Assembly: GCA_902553465.1 (NCBI GenBank)
Contig: CACDKW010000005.1
Span: 1 to 38,929 of the forward strand
Reading direction: 5' to 3'
DNA length: 38,929 nt
From: an uncultured Pelagibacteraceae bacterium
Lineage (GTDB): Bacteria > Pseudomonadota > Alphaproteobacteria > Pelagibacterales > Pelagibacteraceae
Position numbers and translations under genes: made by a program. Positions within the stretch are counted from its first letter, which is position 1. Each line of letters opens with the position of its first letter. This document shows, piece after piece, positions 19,053 through 30,000 of this stretch. The notes under the pieces are model-generated. The model searched no databases, was not told the origin of the DNA, and saw nothing but the letters and a program-made list of their open reading frames with translations.

Positions 19053-19661
19053 TTAGTTGTATTTTTTTGATATAATTATCTGATCAATATCAGTTTCTAG
19101 GCCACCAATACATGAAACAGGGTTTACCTGTTCATTAAGAGCGAGTTCATTGCTTGGACGTAAAGTTATTTCTAGTTTTACTAAGTTTACTAATTCTTCT
19201 CTAATTTCTTCATCATATCTCCAGCTAGGCCATGAGCTTGGGGTTGAAAATATAGAGGTTAAATAACTTGTAGCCATAGTATATCTATAATTACTCAAAT
19301 TCTCATTCCTCAATAAAAAATCTCTTACAGAATTAAAAATATTCCTACATCTAAAAGAATCTGAAAAATAATTTTCCTTCTTGAGATTTTTATTCATAGG
19401 AACAGAAACAATTAAATCAATTGAATTTTTAGAATACGAGGTAACTACGTCTGTATAAAATTCAGCTTCAGTAACTTCTAAATGATCTTTTATAGAAGGA
19501 TATGAAGTTTTTAAATCTGCTTCTAATCTAAAAATTCCAATATCAAAAACTGTAAGTTGCTGATTTCTTAATAATGTTGTGATATCTTTAGAAAAAACAC
19601 TTGTTGTTATAGAGCTTAACAAAAAAGCAAAAATCAAAATATTTTTGAATATTTTAACCAT
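19053..19661 (-). CDS. Secreted/periplasmic protein of unknown function within the pho-pst cluster
   Basis: 202 aa; N-terminal signal peptide MVKIFKNILIFAFLLSSITTSVFS; two Cys in the mature part; no family recognised; lies between phoR and pstS. Confidence 0.75.
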   Translation of the reverse strand: MVKIFKNILIFAFLLSSITTSVFSKDITTLLRNQQLTVFDIGIFRLEADLKTSYPSIKDHLEVTEAEFYTDVVTSYSKNSIDLIVSVPMNKNLKKENYFSDSFRCRNIFNSVRDFLLRNENLSNYRYTMATSYLTSIFSTPSSWPSWRYDEEIREELVNLVKLEITLRPSNELALNEQVNPVSCIGGLETDIDQIIISKKYN

Positions 19662-19750
19662 ATAAAAAATTAATTAAAATATTAACATTAATCAAGTAAA
19701 GAATTGTTAAAAAAACCTTCTAAAACTATTATAATATAATACTTTTAAAT

Positions 19751-20896
19751 TTAAGTTTTCGCTGGCAAATAAATTTGAATTTCAGTTCCTTGGTTTTCCT
19801 CACTTAGAATCTCATAGTGTCCACGATGTTGAGTAACTATATGTTTAACAATAGCTAATCCTAAACCAGTTCCACCAACTTTATTACTTTGTTCAAGATC
19901 TACTCTAAAAAATCTTTCTGTAATTCTAGAAATAAATCTTTGAGGAATGCCAACACCTTCGTCTTTAACACTGATCATAAAATTTTTTTCTAACAATTTA
20001 CCATCGCTAATATTGCTTGATATAAAAATAGACTTGTTTTCATTTGAATACTTAATTGCATTATCTAAAAGATTAGAAAAAACAGTTTGTAATTTTTTTT
20101 TATCTCCAATAACAATTGTTGGATTTGCGAGAGATAAATTAATGTTTAATTTCTTTTTTTTTAAAATAATCTCAAAATTACTGATGATTGTTTTGAAAAG
20201 ATCATTTATATCAACTAAAGTGCTTGGCCTTATATGTTCTTCTAATTCAATTCTTGTGAGTATTAAAAGATCATTAACTAAATTTTCCATTCTATTTGAT
20301 TGATCAATGATTATTTTCATAAATTTTTTTTTAGCCTTTTCATCATCAGACGCTGGACCTTCAATAGTTTCTAAAGATCCTTTGATTGCCATTAAAGGTG
20401 TTCTTAATTCATGGCTTACATTGGCTACAAAATCAGTTTTAAATTTTTGTGCTTTTGTAATTTCAGTAAAATCTTTAAAAAATAACACAACAGAATCTGG
20501 TTCAGTAAATAAATGAGTTGGGCCAGGGATGATATAAATCTTATAAAATTGATATGATGGCAAGTCTATTTCAACATCAATATTTTTTGTTTTATTTTCA
20601 ATTATAGCTTTTTCAATATTTTCTATTAATTCTGGTTTTCGAATTACAGAAGAAATGTTTTTATCAATTAAACTACTTCCAAATCTTTTTAATGCACTTG
20701 GATTGGCATATTTAATTATGTTAAATTTATTTAATGCAAAAAACTGATCCTCAAGTTCATCAATAATTACTCTTTTAGTTTTTTCTTCTCTTTTATTAAT
20801 TATTGTAGCGGTATTTATTGATTTGTTTTTTTTTTGATTAAGTAAATATAGGAGATAAACTATAACAACTATAAGTAGAATGATGAAATATTCCAT
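19751..20896 (-). CDS. phoR: Phosphate regulon sensor histidine kinase
   Basis: 381 aa; N-terminal TM, PAS-like region, FVANVSHELRTPLMAIKGSLE (HisKA), LDNAIKYS, GTGLGLAIVKHI. Confidence 0.9.
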   Translation of the reverse strand: MEYFIILLIVVIVYLLYLLNQKKNKSINTATIINKREEKTKRVIIDELEDQFFALNKFNIIKYANPSALKRFGSSLIDKNISSVIRKPELIENIEKAIIENKTKNIDVEIDLPSYQFYKIYIIPGPTHLFTEPDSVVLFFKDFTEITKAQKFKTDFVANVSHELRTPLMAIKGSLETIEGPASDDEKAKKKFMKIIIDQSNRMENLVNDLLILTRIELEEHIRPSTLVDINDLFKTIISNFEIILKKKKLNINLSLANPTIVIGDKKKLQTVFSNLLDNAIKYSNENKSIFISSNISDGKLLEKNFMISVKDEGVGIPQRFISRITERFFRVDLEQSNKVGGTGLGLAIVKHIVTQHRGHYEILSEENQGTEIQIYLPAKT

Positions 20897-20960
20897 AAAT
20901 TTAGATAAGTTAATTTTGCATCATTACTCTTTTTAATGCAAATAAATTAATAAAAGTTTA

Positions 20961-21968
20961 CTAATGATTTGGTGAAATATTATTAAAAAATATTTTTGCT
21001 GTTTCTTCCCAAGTAAATTTTTTTGCAAATTCAAGACAATCATTTCGATCAACTTTCAAAGCTTTATGGGCTGAAACTTTAAGATCATTATCTAAACAAT
21101 TTATTTTGGATCCTTCAAATATATCTTTAGGACCTGGAACAGGATAAGCAGCTACAGGAGTACCACAATTTAAAGCCTCAGTAACTACAATTCCAAATGT
21201 ATCTGTTTTACTAGGGAATACAAAAACATCAGAAGATGCAAAATATGATGCAAGTGCACCATTTGTTTTTTCTCCTAAAAAAATATCTTTAGGGAATTCT
21301 TCTTTTAATTTTTTTAAATCGGGTCCTTTTCCTATTATTATTTTTGTACCTTCTAAATCACATTCTAAGAAAGCTCTTATGTTTTTTTCAACTGCAACTC
21401 TTCCAACATAAATCCAAATTGGTCTTTTGTAATGTAATTCAATTTTTTTAGGTTTCTTAAAGGCTCCATGATTTCCCCCTCTGGTCCAAATAATCATTTT
21501 ATTATTATCTATACCTATATCGATTAATTCTTTTCTCATGGATTCTGTTGTTACTAAAATTCTCTCGGCCTTGTTATGAAAGTTTGCTAAGAATTTTTCA
21601 GCCCATTTTGCTGGTATAATAGGAAAGTAAAGTTTTAGATATTTATCAAATCTTGTATGGAAACTCGTAGTAAACTTTAGATTATTTTTTAAACAATATC
21701 TTCTTGCCATCGTCCCTATAGGACCTTCGGTAGCAATATGTATTGCATCAGGTTTTATTTTCTTTATTAAACTACCAACTCTTGGCCATACATTTATAGA
21801 CAACCTAATTTCGTTATATTTCGGCATCGGAAAAGTTAAAAATAAATGTGGTGTAATATATTCTATAATATGACCTTGTTCTTTTAATACATTGCCTGTT
21901 TCATGTAAGGTTCTTACGACACCATTTACTTGTGGAAAATATGCATCTGTCGCTATTAAAATTTTCAT
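20961..21968 (-). CDS. agt: GT4-type glycosyltransferase, candidate DAG glycosyltransferase of Pi-stress lipid remodelling
   Basis: 335 aa; TDAYFPQVNGVVRTL, YVGRVAVEKN, FPSKTDTFGIVVTEALNCGTPVAAYPVPGPKDI; follows plcP-like gene by 3 bp. Symbol rests on context. Confidence 0.75.
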   Translation of the reverse strand: MKILIATDAYFPQVNGVVRTLHETGNVLKEQGHIIEYITPHLFLTFPMPKYNEIRLSINVWPRVGSLIKKIKPDAIHIATEGPIGTMARRYCLKNNLKFTTSFHTRFDKYLKLYFPIIPAKWAEKFLANFHNKAERILVTTESMRKELIDIGIDNNKMIIWTRGGNHGAFKKPKKIELHYKRPIWIYVGRVAVEKNIRAFLECDLEGTKIIIGKGPDLKKLKEEFPKDIFLGEKTNGALASYFASSDVFVFPSKTDTFGIVVTEALNCGTPVAAYPVPGPKDIFEGSKINCLDNDLKVSAHKALKVDRNDCLEFAKKFTWEETAKIFFNNISPNH

Positions 21969-21971
21969 TAA

Positions 21972-22784
21972 CTATGAAGCTTTTTTTAATTCTTCGGTTT
22001 TAATTGGTTTAATTATTTCTTTATTATCTAAATATTGTTCTCTTATTTTGTCCCAATATAATATTTCAAAACTACCATCATAATTTTCGGCTAATGCAGT
22101 GCAAGATTCAACCCAGTCTCCACAATTTAAATAATTAACCCCATTAAAATCTCTATCCTCGGCATGATGGATGTGGCCACAAATAATTCCATCAAATTTC
22201 TTTCTTTTTGCATAATCTGAGACTGTCTTTTCGTATTCACCAATATATTTGACTGCGTTTTTGACTTTATACTTTAAAAATTTTGCAAGAGACCAATATT
22301 CTTTTCCTCTCAACCTTCTAAAAAAATTAATTATTACATTCAATTTTAATAATAAATTATAGGCTATTGATCCAAGTTTAGATAACCATTTAGCATGTTT
22401 CATAACACCATCCCAAGCATCACCATGGACAACAACATATTTTTTTCCAGCATTTGTTTCATGAATTACTCTATTAACCATATGAATGTCACCAAAATGC
22501 ATTGGAATAAATTTTCTTAACATTTCGTCATGATTACCCATAATGTAAAAGACTTTAGTACCATGTCTTGCTTTTCTTAAAATTTTTTGAATTACATCAT
22601 TGTGTTCCTGTGGCCAATAGAATTTTTTTTGCATTTCCCAAATATCTATAATATCTCCTACAAGATAAAGATTTTCAGATCTTGAGTTTTTAAAAAACTC
22701 TAAAAGTTTATTTGCCTGACATCCCTTGGTACCTAAATGCACGTCAGAAATAAATATACTTTTGTATTTAAGTATATTAGGCAT
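21972..22784 (-). CDS. plcP: Calcineurin-like metallophosphoesterase of the LpxH/PlcP type (candidate Pi-stress phospholipase C)
   Basis: 270 aa; SDVHLGTKG, YLVGDIIDIWE, IMGNHDEMLRK, VVHGDAWD, ICGHIHHAED. PlcP rather than LpxH from pairing with the glycosyltransferase and the pho cluster. Confidence 0.8.
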   Translation of the reverse strand: MPNILKYKSIFISDVHLGTKGCQANKLLEFFKNSRSENLYLVGDIIDIWEMQKKFYWPQEHNDVIQKILRKARHGTKVFYIMGNHDEMLRKFIPMHFGDIHMVNRVIHETNAGKKYVVVHGDAWDGVMKHAKWLSKLGSIAYNLLLKLNVIINFFRRLRGKEYWSLAKFLKYKVKNAVKYIGEYEKTVSDYAKRKKFDGIICGHIHHAEDRDFNGVNYLNCGDWVESCTALAENYDGSFEILYWDKIREQYLDNKEIIKPIKTEELKKAS

Positions 22785-22798
22785 TTAAAAAACCTTTT

Positions 22799-22829
22799 TT
22801 TAACACAACTGTAACACGAATCATGTAAT
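22799..22829 (+). promoter_or_regulatory. Pho-box-like operator, + orientation (towards dagK-like gene)
   Basis: TTTAACacaacTGTAACacgaatcaTGTAAT; first two units at 11-bp spacing, same order as at pstS. Confidence 0.55.
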
Positions 22830-22846
22830 TCTTATTTCATTTGAAT

Positions 22847-22863
22847 GTTACAAATTTGTTAAA
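22847..22863 (-). promoter_or_regulatory. Pho-box-like operator, - orientation (towards plcP-agt)
   Basis: Minus strand TTTAACaaattTGTAAC, 11-bp spacing, about 63 bp upstream of the plcP ATG. Confidence 0.6.
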
Positions 22864-22882
22864 AATTTTTTAAGGATTAATT

Positions 22883-23767
22883 ATGTTGTATTGTTTAATT
22901 TACAATTTGAACTCTTCTGCTGGAAGAAAATCAAAGTTCATAAATAAAGTTTTATCTAAATTAAAAAAAAACAATTCTGTAGACTACTTTGAGACTAATA
23001 CAATAAGTCAAGCTAAGAAAATTTTTAAAGATTTTAATAAAAAAAATTATGATCGACTAATAGTAGCTGGTGGAGATGGTTCAGTTTCTTTTGCAATTAA
23101 TGAATTAATTAACAATGATTTTAATTTTAAAGACGATTTTGCTATAGGTTATATTCCTGCTGGCACTGCAAATCTACTTCAAGCTGAATTATCAATGAAT
23201 AAAAAAGTTGATGATATAGTAAATGTGTTGGTTTCTAATAATTATAAATCCTCTAATCTTGTAAAAATTAATGAGAATTATTTCTTTTTAATGGCTGGTA
23301 TAGGATGGGATGCAAAAATTGTTCATTCAATTAATTCAAAAATTAAAAAAATTCTTGGTAAAATTATTTTCGGCATCAAAGGTTTTCAATATTTCTTATT
23401 TATGAATAATAAAAAATTAAATGTAACTTTTGATGGGCAATTTTATCAAGCAGACTGGATATTATCTTCAAATACCAAATATTACGCCGGACATCATAAA
23501 ATAAATAAAACAAATATTTTTGAAGATAAATTAGTCACCTATATTTTTAAGGATTTGACTAGGATCAGTTTATTATATTCTATATTCTTAATAATTCTTA
23601 ATGGTGATTTAAGTAAAAACAAAAATGTTATTACTACTTATTCACAAAACATTACTATTGATGGAAATGATTTGATACCAGTTCAAATTGATGGAGATAA
23701 TTTTGGTTCATATAAAAAAATTCATTTAAATCTATCAAATAAAAAAGTGAATTTTCTTGTAAAATAA
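22883..23767 (+). CDS. Diacylglycerol kinase family lipid kinase
   Basis: 294 aa; NLNSSAGRKS, LIVAGGDGSVSFAINEL, GYIPAGTANLLQAEL: DAGK catalytic-domain motifs. Confidence 0.87.
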   Translation: MLYCLIYNLNSSAGRKSKFINKVLSKLKKNNSVDYFETNTISQAKKIFKDFNKKNYDRLIVAGGDGSVSFAINELINNDFNFKDDFAIGYIPAGTANLLQAELSMNKKVDDIVNVLVSNNYKSSNLVKINENYFFLMAGIGWDAKIVHSINSKIKKILGKIIFGIKGFQYFLFMNNKKLNVTFDGQFYQADWILSSNTKYYAGHHKINKTNIFEDKLVTYIFKDLTRISLLYSIFLIILNGDLSKNKNVITTYSQNITIDGNDLIPVQIDGDNFGSYKKIHLNLSNKKVNFLVK

Positions 23768-24958
23768 TTATTTTACTCTTCCATAAACATCTTGATATCT
23801 GACGATATCCGTTTCTTTTAGTATAGATCCAACTTGTGCTTCAATAATTTTCACTGGTTTTTTGTAGGGATTTTCTATTCTATGGATTGCTCCTAATGGA
23901 ATAAAGATAGTTTCATCAGGTTTCATTGTAAAATATTTCTTATTTAAAGTAATTTTAGGTTTACCATGAGTAACTACCCAGTGTTCAGCTCTGTGATGAT
24001 GTTTTTGAAGGCTTAATATACCTTTAGGTTTTACGTATAATTCTTTAATTAAGAATTCCTTACCATTAAATAAATTAACATAACTACCCCAAGGTCTGTG
24101 GAATACATTTTTCTTTTTAAAGTATTGTCTTTTATTTCTTCCATACATTTTACAGATTTCTTTCCAAGATCCTAAATCAGACCAAGGAATATCTAATTTT
24201 ATAGCGTTTATATCTTTAGTTTTTTCTAATATTGCATAGTCGAAAGACTTAGCTGTTGCTTTAGTAAATGCTTGTTTGTTTAAATAATACACATTACTTT
24301 TATATTTTGCTTTTGTTATAGCTTTATTACAGTTTCGGTAAATATTTGGTTGGTATTTCTTGAAATTATTAATTATTGAGTCTTTTCTCAAATAAAACAT
24401 TCCAGAATTCCAATAACCCTTTTTACTTATTATTTGTTTAGCTTTAGCCTCTTTTGGTTTTTCTACAAATCTAGTTACTTTGTTATTTCTTGTTAAAAAA
24501 TAACCAAATTCACTTGATGGCATTGTGGGTTTAATCCCAAATATAAAGATATTATTTTGAGTGAGTTTCTTTTTATTTTTTTTGATAGCTTTATTGAATA
24601 AACCAACCTTCTCTATCAAATGGTCAGCAGCTAAAAACATTAAAGGTTGTTCGTTTGGAATATCTTTAATTAATGCAGTACTTAATATAGCAGGAGCTGT
24701 ATTTCTTTTTGCTGGTTCTAAAACTATTTTATATTTTCTTATTTTGTGTTTCTTTAAGTGTTGTTTAACTTGTCTTAAATATTTTGCATTTGTGCTTATA
24801 ATTGGTGCATCAAATATAGATGCTTTTACTCTCTCCAGAGTTTTACCTAATAAAGTCCAATTACCAAAGTTTATAAATTGCTTTGCTTGATGTTTTTTTT
24901 GCTTAGGCCAAAGTCTTGTTCCAGCACCCCCGCAAAGAATTACAGGTCTTATTTTCAT
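23768..24958 (-). CDS. Mannose-1-phosphate guanylyltransferase (with C-terminal cupin/isomerase-like part)
   Basis: 396 aa; PVILCGGAGTRLWP, FGIKPTMPSSEFGYF, RFVEKPKEAKA, WNSGMFYLR, RPWGSYVNL, LSLQKHHHRAEHWVVTHG. Confidence 0.87.
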   Translation of the reverse strand: MKIRPVILCGGAGTRLWPKQKKHQAKQFINFGNWTLLGKTLERVKASIFDAPIISTNAKYLRQVKQHLKKHKIRKYKIVLEPAKRNTAPAILSTALIKDIPNEQPLMFLAADHLIEKVGLFNKAIKKNKKKLTQNNIFIFGIKPTMPSSEFGYFLTRNNKVTRFVEKPKEAKAKQIISKKGYWNSGMFYLRKDSIINNFKKYQPNIYRNCNKAITKAKYKSNVYYLNKQAFTKATAKSFDYAILEKTKDINAIKLDIPWSDLGSWKEICKMYGRNKRQYFKKKNVFHRPWGSYVNLFNGKEFLIKELYVKPKGILSLQKHHHRAEHWVVTHGKPKITLNKKYFTMKPDETIFIPLGAIHRIENPYKKPVKIIEAQVGSILKETDIVRYQDVYGRVK

Positions 24959-26676
24959 TAAATATCTGCGTAAGTTTTTACTTCGTTTTTACCACCTGGA
25001 TGAGTTGGTGCACCTAAATAAGCTGGCCCAACAGTTTGAGCATATTTCCAAAGTGTTCCATTTCCAAAGTTAATTTTCTTTGGTTTCCATTTTTTTCTTC
25101 TTTTAGCTAATTCTTTTTTAGATAGACGAACATTAATTGTCCCCTTCTTTGCATCTAAATCAATTATATCTCCGTTTCTAAGTAAAGCTATTGGTCCACC
25201 TACAGATGCTTCAGGTCCAACATGTCCAATACAAAAACCTCTTGTTGCCCCAGAAAATCTTCCATCTGTTATAAGTGCAACTTTTTCACCTTTGCCTTGA
25301 CCATAAATTGCTCCCGTTGTTTGAAGCATTTCTCTCATACCAGGTCCACCTTTTGGTCCTTCATATCTAATAATTATAATATCACCGTCTTTATATTTTC
25401 TATTTTTAACAGCTTTGTAAGCTGCTTCTTCAGTATCAAAACATCTTGCTCTTCCAGTAAATTGTAATCTTTTTAAACCAGCAACTTTAACAATTGCACC
25501 TTCTGGAGCTAAGTTTCCTTTCATTCCAACAACGCCTCCATCTTTAGATAAAGGATTATTATATTTTCTCATAACTTTTTGCTTAGAATTAAACTTAACG
25601 TTTTTTAAATTCTCTTTCATAGTTTTGCCTGTAACCGTCATGCAATTACCGTGTATATATCCACCATCCATAAGAGTTTTAAGCAACATAGGAACTCCAC
25701 CTGCTTTCCACATATCTTTTGCTACGTATTTTCCACCAGGTTTTAAATCTGCAAGATAAGGAGTTCTTTTAAATATTTTAGCAACATCCATTAAATCAAA
25801 TTTAATACCAATTTCATTTGCAATAGCTGGTAAGTGTAAAGCAGCATTTGTTGATCCTCCTGTTGCAGCAACAATTGTTGCAGCATTTTCTAAAGCTTTT
25901 TTCGTTACAATATCTCTTGGTCTAATATTTTTTGCTAATAAATTCATTACTGCTTTTCCACTAGCTAAAGCGTATTTATCTCTTCTATTAAATGGAGCTG
26001 GAGTTCCAGCTGAATAAGGTAAAGCAAGTCCAATAGCTTCTGAAACGCATGCCATTGTATTTGCAGTAAATTGTCCTCCGCACGCACCAGCAGTAGGACA
26101 TGCTTTTAATTCTAATTTTCTAAGAGCGTGTTCTGATATTTTTCCTGAAGAATACTTTCCAACACCTTCAAAAACATCTACAACAGTTATATCTTTACCA
26201 TTTAATCTTCCTGGAAGAATAGATCCTCCATATATAAAAACGCTTGGAACATTTAATCTAACCATTGCCATCATTAAACCAGGCAATGATTTATCACATC
26301 CTGCAACTCCTACTAGAGCATCATAACAATGTCCTCTAACTGTTAATTCAGTTGAGTCAGCAATTACATCTCTTGAAATTAATGAAGATTTCATTCCTTC
26401 ATGACCCATTGCAATACCATCTGTTACTGTAATTGTGCAAAATTCTCTTGGTGTACCTCCTGATAATTGAACACCTTTTTTAACTGATTGAGCTTGTCTC
26501 ATTAAAGCTATATTGCAAGGAGCTGCTTCATTCCAAGTTGAAACAACACCAACAAAAGGTTTCGCTACATCTTTTTCTGTTAAATTCATTGCATAATAAA
26601 AAGATCTTTGTGGCGCTTTATCAGGACCTAAAGAAGTATGTCTACTAGGTAGCTTTTTTTTATTAAATTTTTTCAT
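24958..26676 (-). CDS. ilvD: Dihydroxy-acid dehydratase
   Basis: 572 aa; [75 protein letters not shown]. Confidence 0.95.
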   Translation of the reverse strand: MKKFNKKKLPSRHTSLGPDKAPQRSFYYAMNLTEKDVAKPFVGVVSTWNEAAPCNIALMRQAQSVKKGVQLSGGTPREFCTITVTDGIAMGHEGMKSSLISRDVIADSTELTVRGHCYDALVGVAGCDKSLPGLMMAMVRLNVPSVFIYGGSILPGRLNGKDITVVDVFEGVGKYSSGKISEHALRKLELKACPTAGACGGQFTANTMACVSEAIGLALPYSAGTPAPFNRRDKYALASGKAVMNLLAKNIRPRDIVTKKALENAATIVAATGGSTNAALHLPAIANEIGIKFDLMDVAKIFKRTPYLADLKPGGKYVAKDMWKAGGVPMLLKTLMDGGYIHGNCMTVTGKTMKENLKNVKFNSKQKVMRKYNNPLSKDGGVVGMKGNLAPEGAIVKVAGLKRLQFTGRARCFDTEEAAYKAVKNRKYKDGDIIIIRYEGPKGGPGMREMLQTTGAIYGQGKGEKVALITDGRFSGATRGFCIGHVGPEASVGGPIALLRNGDIIDLDAKKGTINVRLSKKELAKRRKKWKPKKINFGNGTLWKYAQTVGPAYLGAPTHPGGKNEVKTYADI

Positions 26677-29303
26677 TAAAGGCTTTCAATAGTTAAAGAA
26701 ATTTTTTTAATATCATTTTTTAAATTACTATAATTAGTTTTTTCTTGCTGAACAATATCTTTTGGTGCTCTTTGAACAAAGCCTTTATTGCTTAGTCTTT
26801 GAGAGATTTTATCCATTTCTTCTTGATATTTGTTTTGTCTTTTCAATAAGTTTTCTTTAATAGCGTTTAAATCAACATTTTCATCAAAATAAATTTTAAA
26901 CAGATCTCCAGATATAATTAAAGATGCTGCAGGTTTATTTTGATCCTTTTTAAAGAAATTATTAATTCTGCCTAATTTTTTAATAATAATTTCATTATTA
27001 ATCATGAAATTTTGATTATTTTTTTTAATAGAATTAATAGATATATCAATAAATGAGCCAGGGCTTACGTTAAGCTCGTTTTTAAAAGATCTTATCTCAG
27101 AAATAATATCTATTATCTGCTGAACTTGCTTGTGATCGCTATCTTTTTTAGATTTACCTGAGATCCAGTTAGATAACATTAAAAAATTCTTATTTTTGTT
27201 ATCAAATTTATTTGTTAGCCATATTTTCTCAGTAACAAATGGTATAAATGGATGTAGCATAATAAGTATTTGTCTAAATACAAAAGCAGAAACCTCTTTA
27301 ACTTCATTTTTAGCTTTTAAATTGTCTGAAAAAAGAATTGTTTTTGATAATTCTAGGTACCAATCGCAATATTTATGCCATGCAAAATGGTAGGCATTCT
27401 TAGCTGCTTCATCAAATCTATAATCTTCTATATTTTTCTTTATTAAATTAGATGTTTCTAAGAGCTCAAAATATATCCATTTATTGATATTAACTTTTAA
27501 TTTGGGAAGTTTTTTTGCATTTTTTAAATTACATTTGTTTTGTATTAAGAAATTATTTGCATTCCACATTTTATTTAAAAAATTCCTATATCCTTTAACC
27601 CTATCTTCAGAAAGTTTAACGTCAGTACCAGGTGATGCCATAGATAATAAAGTAAATCTTAAAGCATCTGCGCTATACTTTTGAATTAGATCAAGTGGAT
27701 CTATTACATTTCCTTTTGACTTTGACATTTTTTGTCCTTTTTCATCTCGAACTAGTGCATGAACATAAATATCTTTAAAAGGTTCTTTGTTTAAAAATTC
27801 CATACCAAACATCATCATTCTTGCTACCCAGAAGAAAATTATATCAAATCCTGTTACAAGAACTGTTGTTGGATAGAACTTTTTTAAATATTCATTTTTG
27901 TTCGGCCAACCAAGTGTTGCAAACGGCCAAAGTCCAGATGAAAACCATGTATCAAGAACATCGGGATCTCTTAAAAGTTTTACATCTTTTTTATAAAATT
28001 TCTTTGCTGACTTCCTTACATCACTTTCATTTAATTCAACAAATATTTTTTTATCAGGTCCATACCAAGCAGGTATTTGATGGCCCCACCATAATTGTCT
28101 TGAAATGCACCATGGCTCAATATTATTCATCCATTGAAAATAAGTTTTTGACCAGTTACTTGGGAAGAAATTTGTCTTTTTATTTTTAACTATTTTTTTT
28201 GCTTTAATAGATAATTTTTTAGCATCAGCAAACCATTGTTCTGTTAAAAAAGGTTCAATTATAGAATTTGACCTATCACCATAAGGAACCTTATTTTTAA
28301 TATTTTCTTCTTTAACAAAATAATTTTTTTCCTTAAGTTCATTAAGTATTTTCTTTCTGGCTTCAAATCTATCAAGGCCAACGTATTGTGGAATTGCATT
28401 ATTATTAACTTTCCCATCTTCAGTAAAAATATTAATAATTTCTAATTTATTTCTTTTACCAATTTCGTAATCATTAAAATCATGAGCGGGTGTAATTTTT
28501 AATGCACCTGTTCCTTGTTCTGGATCTGCATAATTATCTTCTATAATTTTGATTTTTCTGCCAACAATCGGGATTGTTACAGTTTTGTTAACATATTTTT
28601 TATACCTCTTGTCTTTTGGGTTTACGGCAACAGCTGTATCTCCAAGCATAGTTTCTGGTCTAGTGGTGGCTATAGTAATATAATCATTTGAGCCATCTAT
28701 TGGATATTTAATATAGTAAATTTTAGAATTAACTTCTCTTTGATCAACTTCTAAATCAGATATTGCTGTTTTTAAGACTGTATCCCAATTTACTAATTTT
28801 TCGGCTTTATAAATTATTTTCTTTTTATAAAGATCTACAAATACTTTAATAACCGCATTAGATAGATTTTCATCCATTGTAAATGCGTTTCTTGACCAAT
28901 CGCATGAACATCCTAGTTTTTTAAGCTGATTAATTATTATATCACCATATTGATTTTTCCATTCCCATACCTTTTTTATAAATTCTTCTCTGCCAAGATC
29001 ACTTTTTTTAATATTTTCAGAATTTAACTTTTTTTCAACCAATGCCTGAGTAGCTATACCAGCGTGATCAGTACCTGGTTGCCACAAAGTTTCATAATTA
29101 TTCATCCTGTAATATCTTGTAAGTAAATCTTGAATTGAATTATTTAAAGCATGTCCCATATGTAAACTACCAGTAACATTTGGAGGAGGTATGACTATTG
29201 AGAATTTTTTTTGGCTTTTTTTAGGTTTGAATAAATTGTTCTTTTCCCAATATGAATATATTTCATCTTCAACAACAGAATGTATATATTTGTCTAAACT
29301 CAT
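26676..29303 (-). CDS. valS: Valyl-tRNA synthetase
   Basis: 875 aa; [57 protein letters not shown]. Confidence 0.97.
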   Translation of the reverse strand: MSLDKYIHSVVEDEIYSYWEKNNLFKPKKSQKKFSIVIPPPNVTGSLHMGHALNNSIQDLLTRYYRMNNYETLWQPGTDHAGIATQALVEKKLNSENIKKSDLGREEFIKKVWEWKNQYGDIIINQLKKLGCSCDWSRNAFTMDENLSNAVIKVFVDLYKKKIIYKAEKLVNWDTVLKTAISDLEVDQREVNSKIYYIKYPIDGSNDYITIATTRPETMLGDTAVAVNPKDKRYKKYVNKTVTIPIVGRKIKIIEDNYADPEQGTGALKITPAHDFNDYEIGKRNKLEIINIFTEDGKVNNNAIPQYVGLDRFEARKKILNELKEKNYFVKEENIKNKVPYGDRSNSIIEPFLTEQWFADAKKLSIKAKKIVKNKKTNFFPSNWSKTYFQWMNNIEPWCISRQLWWGHQIPAWYGPDKKIFVELNESDVRKSAKKFYKKDVKLLRDPDVLDTWFSSGLWPFATLGWPNKNEYLKKFYPTTVLVTGFDIIFFWVARMMMFGMEFLNKEPFKDIYVHALVRDEKGQKMSKSKGNVIDPLDLIQKYSADALRFTLLSMASPGTDVKLSEDRVKGYRNFLNKMWNANNFLIQNKCNLKNAKKLPKLKVNINKWIYFELLETSNLIKKNIEDYRFDEAAKNAYHFAWHKYCDWYLELSKTILFSDNLKAKNEVKEVSAFVFRQILIMLHPFIPFVTEKIWLTNKFDNKNKNFLMLSNWISGKSKKDSDHKQVQQIIDIISEIRSFKNELNVSPGSFIDISINSIKKNNQNFMINNEIIIKKLGRINNFFKKDQNKPAASLIISGDLFKIYFDENVDLNAIKENLLKRQNKYQEEMDKISQRLSNKGFVQRAPKDIVQQEKTNYSNLKNDIKKISLTIESL

Positions 29304-29425
29304 GGTATTTTAAGTTTATAATTTAATAATATGATTTAACAATAATATTAGTGATTAATTTTAATAGACTAATTGTAAATATTTAATATACAAATAGCTT
29401 CAAGCTAATTTATATGAACTTGAAT

Positions 29426-29499
29426 GGCCACGTGGCGGAATGGTTACGCAGAGGATTGCAAATCCTTGTATCCCAGTTCGATTCTGGGCGTGGCCTCCA
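29426..29499 (+). tRNA. tRNA-Cys (anticodon GCA), CCA encoded
   Basis: Acceptor GGCCACG/CGTGGCC, anticodon loop ttGCAaa, TTCGATT T-loop, U discriminator, 3' CCA. Confidence 0.95.
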
Positions 29500-29548
29500 A
29501 AATAAATCTTGTTTTAATTTTGAAAAAAAGTAAGTTGTTTTTTTATAT

Positions 29549-29624
29549 TCCTCGGTAGCTCAGTTGGTAGAGCAGTTGACTGTTAATCAATTGGTCGCAG
29601 GTTCGAGTCCTGCCCGAGGAGCCA
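29549..29624 (+). tRNA. tRNA-Asn (anticodon GTT), CCA encoded
   Basis: Acceptor TCCTCGG/CCGAGGA, anticodon loop ctGTTaa, GGTTCGAGTCC T-arm, 3' GCCA. Confidence 0.96.
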
Positions 29625-29628
29625 AAAA

Positions 29629-30000
29629 TTAAACAGCTTTTGAAATATTATTAACTACTACTTCAGTTGCTTTTTTAAATTTAATTTTTTGCTCATTAGT
29701 AAGTTCTGAATATACTTTGATTAAAAAATTATAATTTACATTCATGTGACCTTCTTTAGATTTTTCAATATTGATCAAGTATTCAGAAAAATCTTCAAAG
29801 AAATAACTAATTGGAACTTTTAAATAGTTAGATAATTGTAATAATCTTATCGAGCTAACTCCATTTGTTCCTTTTTCATATTTTTGTATTTGTTGAAAAG
29901 TTACATTTATTGCCTTGGCTACTTTTGTTTGTGTTAAACCTAAAGCTAATCTTCTTAACTTTAGTTTATTCCCTAGATGTTTATTAAAATTTTCTTCCAT
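29629..30000 (-). CDS. XRE-family helix-turn-helix transcriptional regulator
   Basis: LGNKLKLRRLALGLTQTKVAKAINVTFQQIQKYEKGTNGVSSIRLLQLSNYLKVPISYFFE. Track ORF starts at 30042; ATG 30000 with AGGGG upstream is preferred. Confidence 0.87.
   Translation of the reverse strand: MEENFNKHLGNKLKLRRLALGLTQTKVAKAINVTFQQIQKYEKGTNGVSSIRLLQLSNYLKVPISYFFEDFSEYLINIEKSKEGHMNVNYNFLIKVYSELTNEQKIKFKKATEVVVNNISKAV

Noticed and set aside
19662-19750. Weak TTTAAC-like repeat upstream of the secreted unknown gene (minus strand TTTAACAATTCTTTACTTG)
   Set aside because: Only one good unit; second hexamer does not match, so not called as a Pho box.
27821-28189. ORF + strand, 122 aa inside valS
   Set aside because: Antisense shadow ORF over conserved ValS sequence.
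29426-29624. tRNA-Cys/tRNA-Asn pair as a possible integration hotspot
   Set aside because: Neighbouring genes are housekeeping or transporter genes; no integrase, direct repeats or mobile genes seen.
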